A DNA stretch of 64,000 nucleotides from Sphingomonadales bacterium (GTDB lineage Bacteria; Pseudomonadota; Alphaproteobacteria; Sphingomonadales; Sphingomonadaceae). The notes beneath the pieces were generated by a model, which was given only the letters and a program-made list of their open reading frames with translations, had not been told where the DNA came from and ran no database searches. Position numbers and translations under genes: made by a program. This document shows positions 52,910-62,167 of the stretch, piece after piece (position 1 is the stretch's first letter; each line of letters begins with the position of its first letter). The stretch is from positions 124,001 through 188,000 of the forward strand of contig JAIXPC010000002.1 in assembly GCA_027486415.1 (NCBI GenBank), read 5' to 3'.

Positions 52910-54640
52910 ATGCAGGCATATCTTCCCCTTCTGGCCGCGCTTGCCGCCGGCAGCGCGTCGGCCCTGGCGTTTGCGCCGCTTGATCTGTGGCCGCTGGCCA
53001 TCGCCGGGCTGGCGGTGCTGATGCAGCTGCTGATCGGCGCGGCCACCGCGCGGCGCGCCGCCCTCTTGGGCTGGCTGTTCGGCATCGGGCATTTTGCCGT
53101 GTCGCTGAACTGGATCGCCACCGCCTTCACCTTCCAGGCCAAGATGCCGCCGCAACTGGGCTGGCTGACGGTGCTGGGCCTGTCGATGTACCTGTCGCTG
53201 TTCATCGCCGCCCCCGCCGGGCTGGCGGCACGGCTGGCGCACAAGCCGCTGGCGCGCACGCTGCTGTTCGTGGCGCTGTGGGGCCCGGCGGAATGGCTGC
53301 GCGGCACGCTGCTCACCGGCTTTGCCTGGAACCCGGCCGGTGCGATCTGGCTGCCGACGCCGGTGGCGCAGATCGCATCGGTGATCGGCGGCAGCGGCCT
53401 GTCCCTCGTCACGCTGGCCTGCGCGATGGCGATCCTGTGGCTGCTGCGCGGGCCATCGCCGCGGCGGCGGCTGGCGGGCGGCGGCATCCTGATCGGCACC
53501 GGCGCACTGGCGCTGGTTGGCGATGGCATGATCATCGACAGCGATTTTGTCGGCACGCCCGTCGTCGTGGTGCAGCCCGGCATCGGGCAGGACGAACGTT
53601 ATGATGCGGCCTCGGCCGAACGGCGCATGGCGACCTATCTGGCGCTCACCCGGCAGGGCCTCACCCAGGCCGGGCTGGCCGGGCGGCCGGTGCTGCAGAA
53701 TGCCGACATCGCGCGGCGCACGCTCACCGAAACCGATGGCGTGGTGTCGCCGCTGCCGCCATCAGCCGAAAAGGTGACGGGCGAACTGACGAACAAGGTC
53801 GCCCCCGGTCTTGCCCCGCCGCCCGCCGATCAGGCCGGCGGCGGGGCCGCGCTGCTGCCGCGCAAACCCGCCCTGATCGTCTGGCCGGAAGGCGCCATCG
53901 ACGAGCTGATCGAATTTGATGAGGCGGCACGCAGCCGCGTCGCGTCCGCGATTGGCCCCGGCGATCTGCTGCTCACCGGCGGCACCGGCATTTCGCGCGC
54001 CGGCAACGGCAACGCGCGTTACGCCAACAGCCTGTTTGCGCTGGCTGGCGATGGCCGGATCGTCGCCCGGTATGACAAGGCGCACCTGGTGCCGCTGGGC
54101 GAATATGTGCCGTGGCGCGGCATCCTTGAACCACTGGGCATTGCCCGGCTGGTGCCCGGCGATTTCGATTTTGCCGCCGGGCCGGGGCCGCGCACGCTCA
54201 ACCTGGGTGCCTTCACCAGCGTATCCCCGATGATCTGTTACGAAATCGCCTTCCCGCAGGCGGTGGCGGATCGCGGCAACCGGCCGGGCTGGATCGTCAA
54301 CGTCTCCAACGATGCCTGGTTCGGGGCATGGGGGCCGCCGCAGCACCTGGCACAGGCCCGGCTGCGCGCCATCGAGGAAGGCCTGCCCATCGCGCGCGCC
54401 ACCCCCACCGGCATAAGCGCGGTGATCGACGGCTTTGGCCGGGTGCGGGCATCGCTTGGGCAGGGGGAGGCCGGCACCATCGTCATCAGCCTGCCGCCGC
54501 CACAGCCTGAAAGCCTGTTCGTGCGGCTGGGCCTGTATCCGGCCGGCGTGCTGGTGCTGCTGATCGGCCTTGTCGCTTTGATCATCGAGCGCCACCAGCC
54601 GCCACCACCGCCGCGCCCGATACGCATGATCGTCGCCTGA
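52910..54640 (+). CDS. lnt: apolipoprotein N-acyltransferase
   Basis: A 576-residue inner-membrane enzyme completing lipoprotein maturation by N-acylating the lipobox cysteine. An N-terminal part with six or so membrane helices is followed by a nitrilase-like periplasmic domain. The catalytic triad is E327 (VWPEGA), K390 (YDKAHLVPLGEYVPWR) and C443 (MICYE); spacing between them matches E. coli Lnt (267, 335, 387), but E327 is about 60 residues later because of an extra loop near residues 245-318. ATG 52910 is chosen because the next helix starts there. Confidence 0.94.
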   Translation: MQAYLPLLAALAAGSASALAFAPLDLWPLAIAGLAVLMQLLIGAATARRAALLGWLFGIGHFAVSLNWIATAFTFQAKMPPQLGWLTVLGLSMYLSLFIAAPAGLAARLAHKPLARTLLFVALWGPAEWLRGTLLTGFAWNPAGAIWLPTPVAQIASVIGGSGLSLVTLACAMAILWLLRGPSPRRRLAGGGILIGTGALALVGDGMIIDSDFVGTPVVVVQPGIGQDERYDAASAERRMATYLALTRQGLTQAGLAGRPVLQNADIARRTLTETDGVVSPLPPSAEKVTGELTNKVAPGLAPPPADQAGGGAALLPRKPALIVWPEGAIDELIEFDEAARSRVASAIGPGDLLLTGGTGISRAGNGNARYANSLFALAGDGRIVARYDKAHLVPLGEYVPWRGILEPLGIARLVPGDFDFAAGPGPRTLNLGAFTSVSPMICYEIAFPQAVADRGNRPGWIVNVSNDAWFGAWGPPQHLAQARLRAIEEGLPIARATPTGISAVIDGFGRVRASLGQGEAGTIVISLPPPQPESLFVRLGLYPAGVLVLLIGLVALIIERHQPPPPPRPIRMIVA

Positions 54641-54666
54641 CGCGGCCTCTCAACAGGTCTTAACGA

Positions 54667-54684
54667 TATAAAGAAGTCGTTATA
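54667..54684. promoter_or_regulatory. AT-rich imperfect palindrome upstream of metK
   Basis: TATAAAGA, AG, TCGTTATA (7 of 8 bases symmetrical), followed by an overlapping perfect hairpin AAGTCGT-TAT-ACGACTT (54674-54690), about 70 bases before the metK start. In the alphaproteobacteria AT-rich palindromes upstream of metK and other SAM-cycle genes have been described as sites for ArsR-type regulators (SahR/SamR); this site has a similar design but identity is unproven. Confidence 0.45.
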
Positions 54685-54751
54685 CGACTTGCACGCAGGG
54701 CGCGTCGCTCGTATGACGGCGCGTCTTTGCAATTGCGTGAGAGCCCCCGCC

Positions 54752-56002
54752 ATGACTCGCAGCAGCTTCATCTTCACCTCCGAATCGGTTTCAGAAGGCC
54801 ATCCCGACAAGGTTGCGGACCAGATTTCCGATGCCGTCGTCGATCTGTTCCTGGGCAAGGACCCGGAAGCCCGCGTCGCCTGCGAAACGCTGACCACCAC
54901 CAACCGGGTTGTCCTGGCCGGCGAAGTGCGCGGCCGCGGCATGATCGATGCCGATGGCAACTGGGAACCGGGCGCGCAGGAGGAAATCCAGAAGGTCGTG
55001 CGCGAAACCGTGAAGCGCATCGGTTACGAACAGTCGGGCTTCCACTGGCAGAACCTGACCTTTGAAAACCACCTGCACCCGCAGTCATCTGACATCGCGC
55101 AGGGCGTCGATGCCAGCGGCAACAAGGATGAAGGCGCCGGCGACCAGGGCATCATGTTCGGTTACGCCACCGACGAGACCCCGGATTTCATGCCGGCCAC
55201 GCTCTATTATTCGCACCGCATCCTCGCCCGCATGGCCAGCGACCGCCACAGCGGCATCGCGCCGTTCCTGGAACCGGACGCCAAGAGCCAGGTGACCCTG
55301 CGTTATGAAAACGAAGTGCCGGTGGCCGCCACCGCCATCGTCGTTTCGACGCAGCACGCCGTGGATTACTGCACCCCGTGGGAAAAGGACGGCGAAAAGG
55401 GCGGCGATGCCGCCAAATATGCCCAGCTGCGCGATTATGTGATGGGTGTGCTGCACGATGTGCTGCCGGCCGGCTTCATCACCGGTGAAACGGTGATCCA
55501 CCTCAATCCCACCGGCAAGTTCGAAATCGGCGGCCCGGATGGCGATGCCGGCGTGACCGGGCGCAAGATCATCGTGGACACCTATGGCGGCGCGGCCCCG
55601 CACGGCGGCGGCGCGTTCAGCGGCAAGGACCCGACCAAGGTTGACCGTTCGGCTGCCTATGTCTGCCGCTATCTCGCCAAGAACATCGTGGCAGCCGGCC
55701 TTGCCAAGCGCTGCACCATCCAGCTCAGCTATGCCATCGGCGTCGCCGCGCCGCTGTCGATCCACGTCGATCTGCACGGCACCGGCACCGTTTCGGAAAA
55801 CGCCGTCGAAGCCGTGCTGGCCGATCCCGCCAAGCTGGGCTTTGCGCTCACCCCGCGCGGCATCCGCACCCATCTGGGCCTCAACCGCCCAATCTATCAG
55901 CGTTCGGCGGCCTATGGCCACTTTGGCCGCACGCCGGATGCCGACGGCGGCTTCAGCTGGGAACGCACCGATCTGGTCGGCGCGCTCAAGGCGGCGCTCT
56001 AA
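54752..56002 (+). CDS. metK: S-adenosylmethionine synthetase
   Basis: A 416-residue enzyme making S-adenosylmethionine from methionine and ATP. Family signatures are present: [16 protein letters not shown] near the start, [12 protein letters not shown], and [19 protein letters not shown]. It provides the SAM needed by the many methyltransferases in this window. A non-coding leader of about 110 bases with an AT-rich palindrome precedes the ATG at 54752; no SAM riboswitch class was recognised there. Confidence 0.97.
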   Translation: MTRSSFIFTSESVSEGHPDKVADQISDAVVDLFLGKDPEARVACETLTTTNRVVLAGEVRGRGMIDADGNWEPGAQEEIQKVVRETVKRIGYEQSGFHWQNLTFENHLHPQSSDIAQGVDASGNKDEGAGDQGIMFGYATDETPDFMPATLYYSHRILARMASDRHSGIAPFLEPDAKSQVTLRYENEVPVAATAIVVSTQHAVDYCTPWEKDGEKGGDAAKYAQLRDYVMGVLHDVLPAGFITGETVIHLNPTGKFEIGGPDGDAGVTGRKIIVDTYGGAAPHGGGAFSGKDPTKVDRSAAYVCRYLAKNIVAAGLAKRCTIQLSYAIGVAAPLSIHVDLHGTGTVSENAVEAVLADPAKLGFALTPRGIRTHLGLNRPIYQRSAAYGHFGRTPDADGGFSWERTDLVGALKAAL

Positions 56003-56006
56003 GGGG

Positions 56007-56297
56007 TCAGGCAACCCCGTCGAGATACTCGACCTCGGGCTTGCCGGCGAGGCAGGCACCGAGGCCGGGACCGGCGGCACGGAAATGATCCGATGCGCCA
56101 TGCGCCTTCAGGGCATCGGCATCGGCGTAGACTTCCAGCACCTTGTAGGTGAGCGGATCGGCTTTCGATCGCGTCAGCTGGTAACAGAGATTGCCTGGCT
56201 CGTTTTCGCGCACGGCCCGGCTCAGCGTGCGGAACACGTCTTCGAACTCGGCTGCCTTGCCGTCGAGAATCGTCAGGGTGGCGATCACACCGATCAT
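56007..56297 (-). CDS. putative antibiotic biosynthesis monooxygenase (ABM) / quinol monooxygenase family protein
   Basis: A 96-residue ferredoxin-like fold protein of the ABM/YgiN family, visible from MIGVIATLTILDGKAAEFE and NLCYQLTRSKADPLTYKVLEVYAD. Members oxidise quinols or bind small aromatic ligands. It converges with metK with only four bases between them. GGGAG lies upstream of the ATG. Confidence 0.85.
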   Translation of the reverse strand: MIGVIATLTILDGKAAEFEDVFRTLSRAVRENEPGNLCYQLTRSKADPLTYKVLEVYADADALKAHGASDHFRAAGPGLGACLAGKPEVEYLDGVA

Positions 56298-56430
56298 GTC
56301 TTTTGTCTCCCGATGTTGCAGCGGGCAGGGTGGCGCAGGGCGGCCAGCCGGCCTAGCTGGCGAAAAGATGGACGTTAACGCGCGCGAAGGTTAACATCCC
56401 GTTCGTTCACCGTGGTGGGAGGAACGAACA

Positions 56431-57216
56431 ATGGCGACACGGGCGGCTGCTGCCGGTGCCAAGGCGCATTCCGGACACGACTGGCTGAAAACGCAGGCGC
56501 GCATCACCGGGGTGATGGCGCTGATCTTTGCGGCGGCCTTCTCCTTCCATGTCGGCATGGGCCGATCCAGCTTTGCGATGCCGCTGACCTGGCACGTCCA
56601 CGCCGTGATCTTCTTTGGCTGGGTGGCGATCAGCCTTGTGCAGGCGGGGCTGGCAGCCAGCGGGCAGCGGGCCTGGCATCGCCGGATCGGCTGGCTGGGC
56701 ACGGCGTGGATCCTTGCCATGATTGCCGCCGGGGTGGCGATCACCGTGGCGGTGGCGCAGGTCGGCCGCACGCCGTTCTTTTTCCGCCCGCAATATTTCC
56801 TGGTGCAGAACCCGCTGGGCCTGATCGCCTTTGCCGCACTGGCGCTCGGCGCCGTGGCCAAGCGCCGCGACACCGGCTGGCACCGCCGCCTGCACCTGTG
56901 TGCGCTGGCAACGATCATGGGCCCGGCGTTCGGGCGGCTGCTGCCGTCGCCGTTGCTGATTCCCTATGCGATGGAAATCACCAGCATCCCCGGCCTGCTG
57001 TTCCCGGCCTGGCTGGCATGGCGCGAAGTGCGCGCTGGCGAAGGCCTGCACCCGGCCTGGATCATTGGCCTTGCCGCGCTGCCGATCTCGCTGGCGCTGG
57101 GCTGGGCCATCGCCGCCGCGCCGCTGGGATCCTCGCTCTATGCCGCCGTCGTGGCCGGCACGCCCGGCGCGGCGATATCCGGCACCGCGTTCGGCCCGGT
57201 GCCGCCCGGCCTGTAA
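56431..57216 (+). CDS. multi-pass membrane protein, unknown function
   Basis: A 261-residue membrane protein with about seven hydrophobic helices, a His-rich lining ([33 protein letters not shown]) and a short N-terminal extension. Paired WHRR motifs suggest a possible haem- or metal-binding role, but no family is recognised. It is separated from the ABM gene by 133 bases and converges with the flippase gene. Confidence 0.65.
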   Translation: MATRAAAAGAKAHSGHDWLKTQARITGVMALIFAAAFSFHVGMGRSSFAMPLTWHVHAVIFFGWVAISLVQAGLAASGQRAWHRRIGWLGTAWILAMIAAGVAITVAVAQVGRTPFFFRPQYFLVQNPLGLIAFAALALGAVAKRRDTGWHRRLHLCALATIMGPAFGRLLPSPLLIPYAMEITSIPGLLFPAWLAWREVRAGEGLHPAWIIGLAALPISLALGWAIAAAPLGSSLYAAVVAGTPGAAISGTAFGPVPPGL

Positions 57217-57220
57217 CGGC

Positions 57221-58732
57221 TCAGGCGCCGGGCAGGGGCAAGGCGGCGGCTTCGTCCTCGATCTTCTTCAGGCCGCGGGCGAACAGCAGACGATCGGCGC
57301 CCTTGAAGCCGAACCGCCAGATGATGAAGCCATAGCTGCCCAGAATTGCGACCAGTCCGATCGACAGCTGGATGGGTTCCGGCGTCCGCAGCACCAATGT
57401 GCCAACCGCTGCCGCCGGAATGCCAGCCAGCAGCAGCGAAGGACGCCATCCGGACACCCTGTGACCAAGACGGGCCTGCAAAAGCCGCGATTTGGCCACC
57501 GATTGCAGCAGCGCCGCAATCGCCAGCGCCAGCGCTGCGCCAACCCCGCCGCCCAGCGGGCCGTCCATCGGCACCAGCCACAGCGACAGGCCCAGCTGCA
57601 CCGCCAGCCCCGCCACCGACCACACAAGGTTGGCCCCGCGCGCCACATAGATCAGCGCACCTTCGGCCACCGCCGCCTGCGCTGCGAACAATTCCACCGT
57701 CAGCAGGGCGGCAAGCACGGTGACGCCGGCCGCAAAGGCGGGGCCAAACAGCCCCATGCCGGCCTTGCCCGTCATCCCCAGCGCCAGCACCGCGCCCAGC
57801 TGCACCGCCGCCACCCAGAAACTGATCTGGCGCACGTGCGCTGCCACCTTGGCGATGTTGCCGGCCGCCAGATTGCGCGTCAGCACCGGGCCGAGGATCG
57901 GATCAAAACTGGACTTAAGCCGTTGCGGCAGCGAGGCAATCTGCTGTGCCACGTAATAGATGCCGACGATTTCGGCGCTGGCAAAACGTCCCAGGATGAA
58001 GATGTCCAGCCGGCGCGCACCCCACTCCGCGATGTCAGCGCCCGCCAGCGGCCCGTTGGCCTTCACCAGGCGCCAGAGCCGCGCCGGATCGAGGCGATAG
58101 CGCACCGGCCAGCCAAAGCGCCCCAGGGCCGGCGCCAGCGCCGCCACGAACGCCGCCACCATCGACAGCAGATAGGCGATCAGCATGCCGTCGCCCTTCC
58201 AGGCGGTGAAGGCCAGCGCCAGCGCCGCGATCGACAGCACCCACGGCTCCACGATGGAGCGAGCGCGCACCTGCGCTGCCACATCATGGTGGAAGGCCAG
58301 GCCGGCCAGCGCCACGTCGGCCAGCGCAATGAACGGGATGATCAGCGCGAACCAGCGATCCAGCGCCTTCAGTTCGGTGGCCGGAAACACGAGTTCGGGC
58401 AGCGCCACCAGCACGGCCGATCCGGCCAGCGACACCAGCAGGGTGATCAGCAGCGCGTCGATGAGCGCTCCCGCCTCGTCCTGCGGGCGCCGCGCCATTT
58501 CCTCGGCAAGGCCGCGTTTCAGGCCCAGCGTTGCCAGCATGGCGACCAGCTCGACCAGCATGGTGGCATAGGCAAAGCGGCCCAGCGCTTCCGCGCCATA
58601 CAGACGTCCGGCGATGAACAGGAAGGGAAAGCGCGCTGCCAGCCGCAGCACATAGCCAAAGAAACTCGTGCGCCCGCCCTTTGCCAGCGTCGCGGTTTCC
58701 GCCGCATCGCGCGAGGCGACGGGATCAGCCAA
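57221..58732 (-). CDS. polysaccharide flippase (MOP superfamily)
   Basis: A 503-residue integral membrane protein with about 12-14 helices, related to RfbX/Wzx and PST-type exporters of the MOP superfamily that flip lipid-linked polysaccharide units. The first helix and the region FFGYVLRLAARFPFLFIAGR match that family. The start is a TTG at 58732 overlapping the stop of the flavin reductase gene. GalU, which makes UDP-glucose for surface sugars, is encoded 2 kb away. Confidence 0.8.
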   Translation of the reverse strand: MADPVASRDAAETATLAKGGRTSFFGYVLRLAARFPFLFIAGRLYGAEALGRFAYATMLVELVAMLATLGLKRGLAEEMARRPQDEAGALIDALLITLLVSLAGSAVLVALPELVFPATELKALDRWFALIIPFIALADVALAGLAFHHDVAAQVRARSIVEPWVLSIAALALAFTAWKGDGMLIAYLLSMVAAFVAALAPALGRFGWPVRYRLDPARLWRLVKANGPLAGADIAEWGARRLDIFILGRFASAEIVGIYYVAQQIASLPQRLKSSFDPILGPVLTRNLAAGNIAKVAAHVRQISFWVAAVQLGAVLALGMTGKAGMGLFGPAFAAGVTVLAALLTVELFAAQAAVAEGALIYVARGANLVWSVAGLAVQLGLSLWLVPMDGPLGGGVGAALALAIAALLQSVAKSRLLQARLGHRVSGWRPSLLLAGIPAAAVGTLVLRTPEPIQLSIGLVAILGSYGFIIWRFGFKGADRLLFARGLKKIEDEAAALPLPGA

Positions 58733-59228
58733 CGTGCACCCGGCGATAGCGGCCGTGCAGATACAGCAAGGGTTCCCGCGCCTTATCAAGCGCAAGGCGG
58801 GTCACGCGGCCAACGATGATGCGGTGATCGCCGCCATCGTGATCGGCATGGAGCGTGCAGGCAAAGGCCGCCTTCGCGCTGGCCAGCACCGGGACGCCAT
58901 CCCAATCCTGCCAGTCATGCTCGCCAAACCGGTCAATGTCTTTCCTGGTGAAGCGATCGGCGACGACCTGTCCGTCCAGATCGAGGATGTTGATGGCAAA
59001 GCGCCCCGACTGGCGCAACACCGGCAAGGCCGACGCTCCGGTGGCGGGGCAGAACAGCAGCAAGGGCGGATCAAGGCTGACCGAGGTGAAGCTGTTGGCC
59101 GTCAAGCCGACCCGTTCCCCGCCAGGTGACTGGCTGGTGACAATGGTGACACCGGTGGCAAAACAGCCGAACGCATCCCGCAGCAGGCGCGGATCAAAGG
59201 CGTCATTGTTGGGAGCGGTGGAAATCAT
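58725..59228 (-). CDS. flavin reductase family protein
   Basis: A 167-residue FMN-binding split-barrel protein. The motif ATGVTIVT...GLTANSFTSVSLDPPLLLFC is typical of short-chain flavin reductases that supply reduced flavin to two-component monooxygenases. The monooxygenase partner is not in this window. ATG 59228; the flippase start overlaps its stop. Confidence 0.9.
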   Translation of the reverse strand: MISTAPNNDAFDPRLLRDAFGCFATGVTIVTSQSPGGERVGLTANSFTSVSLDPPLLLFCPATGASALPVLRQSGRFAINILDLDGQVVADRFTRKDIDRFGEHDWQDWDGVPVLASAKAAFACTLHADHDGGDHRIIVGRVTRLALDKAREPLLYLHGRYRRVHVG

Positions 59229-59316
59229 CGCCGTCCCCTATCGCGATTCTCTCCGCCGTCAATGTTGCGGATGCCGGGTGCGGCGCTATCGTGCGCCGCC
59301 ACCTGCCAAGGAAAGC

Positions 59317-59754
59317 ATGATCATGTCGCTTGCTGCCAGCCTGTTCCTGATTGCCGCAACATTGCCGGCCAGCCTGCCCACCGATGCGGCAACCCTGTCG
59401 CGCCTGCCGGTCGCCACGGCGACGTTGGTCGCGCACCGGCAGACCCACAACTGCAGCGGTGTCTGGTTGGCTGATCTTGCCGCAGTCGCTGGCCTGCCGA
59501 AAGGCGAGGCGCTGCGCGGCCCGGCGCTGACCACTCTGATCGTCGCAGAGGCAGCGGATGGCTATCGAGTCGCTTTCACGCTGGCAGAACTCGACACCAG
59601 GCTGGGCAACCACCCGGTGCTGGTCGCAAACCGGTGTGACGGCAAGCCGCTGACAGATGCGGATGGCCCGTTGCGGCTGGTCGTGCCGGGTGAATCGCGC
59701 GCGGCGCGATCGGTGCGCCAATTGCGTCAACTGCGGGTCGTGGCGTTGCCCTGA
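59317..59754 (+). CDS. small secreted molybdopterin-binding-domain-like protein
   Basis: A 145-residue secreted protein with a signal peptide (about residues 1-18). The rest resembles the sulfite-oxidase-type molybdopterin-binding domain: WLADLAAVAGLP...LTTLIVAEAADGYRVAFTLAELD and GPLRLVVPGESRAARSVRQL. It is much shorter than full enzymes and lacks a clear metal-ligating cysteine (the C of NRCDGKPL aside), so it is likely a degenerate relative of unknown role. AAGGAAAGC precedes ATG 59317. Confidence 0.75.
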   Translation: MIMSLAASLFLIAATLPASLPTDAATLSRLPVATATLVAHRQTHNCSGVWLADLAAVAGLPKGEALRGPALTTLIVAEAADGYRVAFTLAELDTRLGNHPVLVANRCDGKPLTDADGPLRLVVPGESRAARSVRQLRQLRVVALP

Positions 59755-59862
59755 AGGGGCAAAATGCCCTTGAATCAAATCAAATCCTGCCCTTTTTGTC
59801 CTGTTCATAGAGCGCAACCTTTGGCACAAGATCGTTACCAAAGATAACAAGCGGGCGCGCCG

Positions 59863-60534
59863 ATGCGAGTTGGGGTTCTTCACCAGGAACCTGCTGAAGC
59901 CAGCCGGCTTTCGGTTGCCTTGGTGCGCGCCGGGCACACGCCCGTTGCTTTCACAAACGGCTTCGCGCTGCACGACGCTCTCGATAGTGAGCATTTCGAT
60001 CTGTTGCTGATGCGCTGGGACGGCGCGGCCCTGAGCGGCGTCGCGCTGATGCATCGCCTGCGTGCCCGGCAGACGGCGCCGCCCACCATCGTGATGCTGG
60101 TGGACGAGCAGACGCCCGGTGGAATCGCCGACGGTGCCGATCTGCTGATCGACGACATATCCGACGAAACGGCCGTGATCCAGGCACTGACGCAGTTTAC
60201 CCGCCCCAACATCAACGGGGTGCCGCGTGTCGAACAGTTCGACGAGATCCAGTTCGATTCCGGTTCAGGCCAGGTTGTCGTGCGCGGCCATCCGGTGCTG
60301 TTGACCGCCAAGGAATTCGCGCTGGCGTTGCTGCTGATGCGAAACGTCGGGCAGGCGCTGTCACGCGATCATATCATGGGGTCGGTGTGGGGCAGGCGCG
60401 ACTCGCCGGGCAGCCGCACGCTCGACGCCCACATTGCCCAGATCCGCAAGCGGCTGATGCTGCGCCCCGAACAGGGCTGGCGGCTGTCGAGCGTCTATGG
60501 CTTTGGCTACCGGCTCGACCGCACCAGCGGCTGA
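59863..60534 (+). CDS. atypical response regulator with winged-helix output (OmpR/PhoB type)
   Basis: A 223-residue protein with an N-terminal receiver-like domain and a C-terminal winged-helix DNA-binding domain (LTAKEFALALLLMRNVGQALSRDHI...SRTLDAHIAQIRKRL...GWRLSSVYGFGYRL). In the receiver the phospho-acceptor position (DLLLMRWDGAALSG) reads arginine (R51) instead of aspartate, and the acidic pair and invariant lysine are also lacking, so it cannot be phosphorylated in the usual way. It may be a constitutive or ligand-sensing regulator. No histidine kinase is nearby. Confidence 0.85.
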   Translation: MRVGVLHQEPAEASRLSVALVRAGHTPVAFTNGFALHDALDSEHFDLLLMRWDGAALSGVALMHRLRARQTAPPTIVMLVDEQTPGGIADGADLLIDDISDETAVIQALTQFTRPNINGVPRVEQFDEIQFDSGSGQVVVRGHPVLLTAKEFALALLLMRNVGQALSRDHIMGSVWGRRDSPGSRTLDAHIAQIRKRLMLRPEQGWRLSSVYGFGYRLDRTSG

Positions 60535-60538
60535 GCCG

Positions 60539-61417
60539 TCAGAATTGCTGCGCGCGCAGCCATTCCCGCACGGCCGGCCCAACGTCCTCGCGCTCCAGTG
60601 CCAGCGCGATATTCGCAGTAACGTGGCCGGCCTTGTCCCCGCAATCGAACCGCGTGCCGGTAAAGGTGAGGGCATGGAAAGGCTGGTTGCCGATCATCTC
60701 TGCCATGGCGTCGGTCAACTGGATTTCGTTGCCGGCGCCGCGCTTGCCCAGCGCCAGCACGTCCATTACCTCCGGCTGCAGGATATACCGCCCGATGGCA
60801 GCAAGCCGTGACGGGGCGGTGCCGCGCGCCGGCTTTTCCACCAGCGCCGACACCTCGGTGATCAGCCCGTCGCGGCGGCCCGGCGAAACAATGCCGTAAC
60901 GGTGGGTATGCTCTTCGGGCACTTCCAGCACCGAAATGATATTGCCGCCCAGTTTCATGTAGGCGTCGTGCATTTCCTTCAGCGCCGGACTGGCCGGATT
61001 CCACAGCAGCTCGTCGGGCAGCAGCACGGCAAAGGCATCGCGCCCCACCACATGGCGGGCGCACCACACGGCGTGGCCCAGGCCCGCCGGTTCCTGCTGG
61101 CGGACATAGACCATGCGGCCCGGCTCGATCTGGGTTTCCTCCAGGGTCGCCAGTTCGGCCGTCTTTCCCTTCGCGGTCAGACTGTCGACCAGTTCGCGGG
61201 CGACATCGAAATAATCCTCCAGCGCGCCCTTGCCGCGCGCCGTCACGAACACCAGCCGCTCGATGCCGGCGGCCAGCGCCTCGTCGACCGCATATTGCAG
61301 CAGCGGCTTGTCCACCACCGGCAGCATTTCCTTGGGCATGGCCTTGGTGGCCGGCAGAAAGCGGGTGCCCTGGCCCCCAACCGGAAATACCGCTGTCTTG
61401 ACTGGTTTTATCGACAT
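60539..61417 (-). CDS. galU: UTP-glucose-1-phosphate uridylyltransferase
   Basis: A 292-residue nucleotidyltransferase producing UDP-glucose for polysaccharides and glycolipids. The nucleotide-binding FPVGGQGTRFLPATKAMPKEMLPV start, the catalytic VEKP segment and the NEIQLTDAM motif are present. GAGGGAAAC precedes ATG 61417. It converges with the response-regulator gene. Confidence 0.96.
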   Translation of the reverse strand: MSIKPVKTAVFPVGGQGTRFLPATKAMPKEMLPVVDKPLLQYAVDEALAAGIERLVFVTARGKGALEDYFDVARELVDSLTAKGKTAELATLEETQIEPGRMVYVRQQEPAGLGHAVWCARHVVGRDAFAVLLPDELLWNPASPALKEMHDAYMKLGGNIISVLEVPEEHTHRYGIVSPGRRDGLITEVSALVEKPARGTAPSRLAAIGRYILQPEVMDVLALGKRGAGNEIQLTDAMAEMIGNQPFHALTFTGTRFDCGDKAGHVTANIALALEREDVGPAVREWLRAQQF

Positions 61418-61495
61418 GTTTCCCTCGTCATGCGGTGTGCAGCGATTGTCAACCGCCTCTGCCGGTCAAGCGAAGGCCGGGCCGGGCGGTTCCCG

Positions 61496-62158
61496 TCAGA
61501 CGACCGGAAAGCGCAACAGTTTGCCAGCTTCCACCACCAGCGCCGTGGCCGGGCCAGCCAGCGCCGTGCGGATCGCGGGATCGGCAATGTCCAGCCCACC
61601 GGTAAACGCGCCATAGGCAGGCAGGATCAGCTTGGTTGGCGCGTGGGCAAAACAGCGCCGCGCGATGTGCCGCCCACGGTGACGGATGACCAGCTTGGGG
61701 TGAAAATGGCCCGACAATTCCGGCATCGGGTCGCCGGGATCGGCCTCGTGGCGCAACACCAGCGGGCCGATGCGCCCCTCCACCATCGTCCGACCGCCCA
61801 GCCGGCCGGCGGCATCATCATCGTGGTTGCCGGTGATCCACCACCAATCAAGATCGCGGATCATGGTCATCAGCGTGCGCCGCGCCGCGTCCGACAGCCG
61901 ATCGGGGCCGGCAGCATCATGGAAACTGTCACCCAGGCACACGAGCCGCGTCGCGCCGGTCGTTTCCACGGCCGTGATCAGCGCGGCAATGGTGTCGGCG
62001 GTGGCGTGCGGCGGCAGCAGCCAGCCGCGGCGGGCAAAATGGCTGGCCTTTTCGAAATGCAGGTCGGCCACGAACAACGTTGCCTGCGCCGGCCACCACA
62101 AGGCGCCACAGGCCAGCGGCTGCAGCGATTCGCCGGCGAACGAAAAGGAAACGGGCAT
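61496..62158 (-). CDS. pdeM: ligase-associated DNA damage response endonuclease PdeM
   Basis: A 220-residue calcineurin-type metallophosphoesterase with the metal motifs DLHFEK, GDSFHD, GNHDD and SGHFHP in order. In other bacteria PdeM belongs to a conserved set with an Lhr-like helicase, a DNA ligase and an exonuclease. The helicase gene lies 9 bases upstream on the same strand, so the module is at least partly present here; the ligase and exonuclease would lie beyond the window. Confidence 0.9.
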   Translation of the reverse strand: MPVSFSFAGESLQPLACGALWWPAQATLFVADLHFEKASHFARRGWLLPPHATADTIAALITAVETTGATRLVCLGDSFHDAAGPDRLSDAARRTLMTMIRDLDWWWITGNHDDDAAGRLGGRTMVEGRIGPLVLRHEADPGDPMPELSGHFHPKLVIRHRGRHIARRCFAHAPTKLILPAYGAFTGGLDIADPAIRTALAGPATALVVEAGKLLRFPVV

Positions 62159-62167
62159 GGCCGGTGC

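Noticed and set aside
54641-54751. SAM riboswitch in front of metK
   Set aside because: No pattern of SAM-I, SAM-II or SAM/SAH riboswitches was recognised by eye; only the AT-rich palindrome remains. A covariance-model search would be decisive.
59203-60054. Minus-strand open frame of 283 codons
   Set aside because: It runs antisense to the molybdopterin-type and response-regulator genes, both of which have signal or domain evidence.
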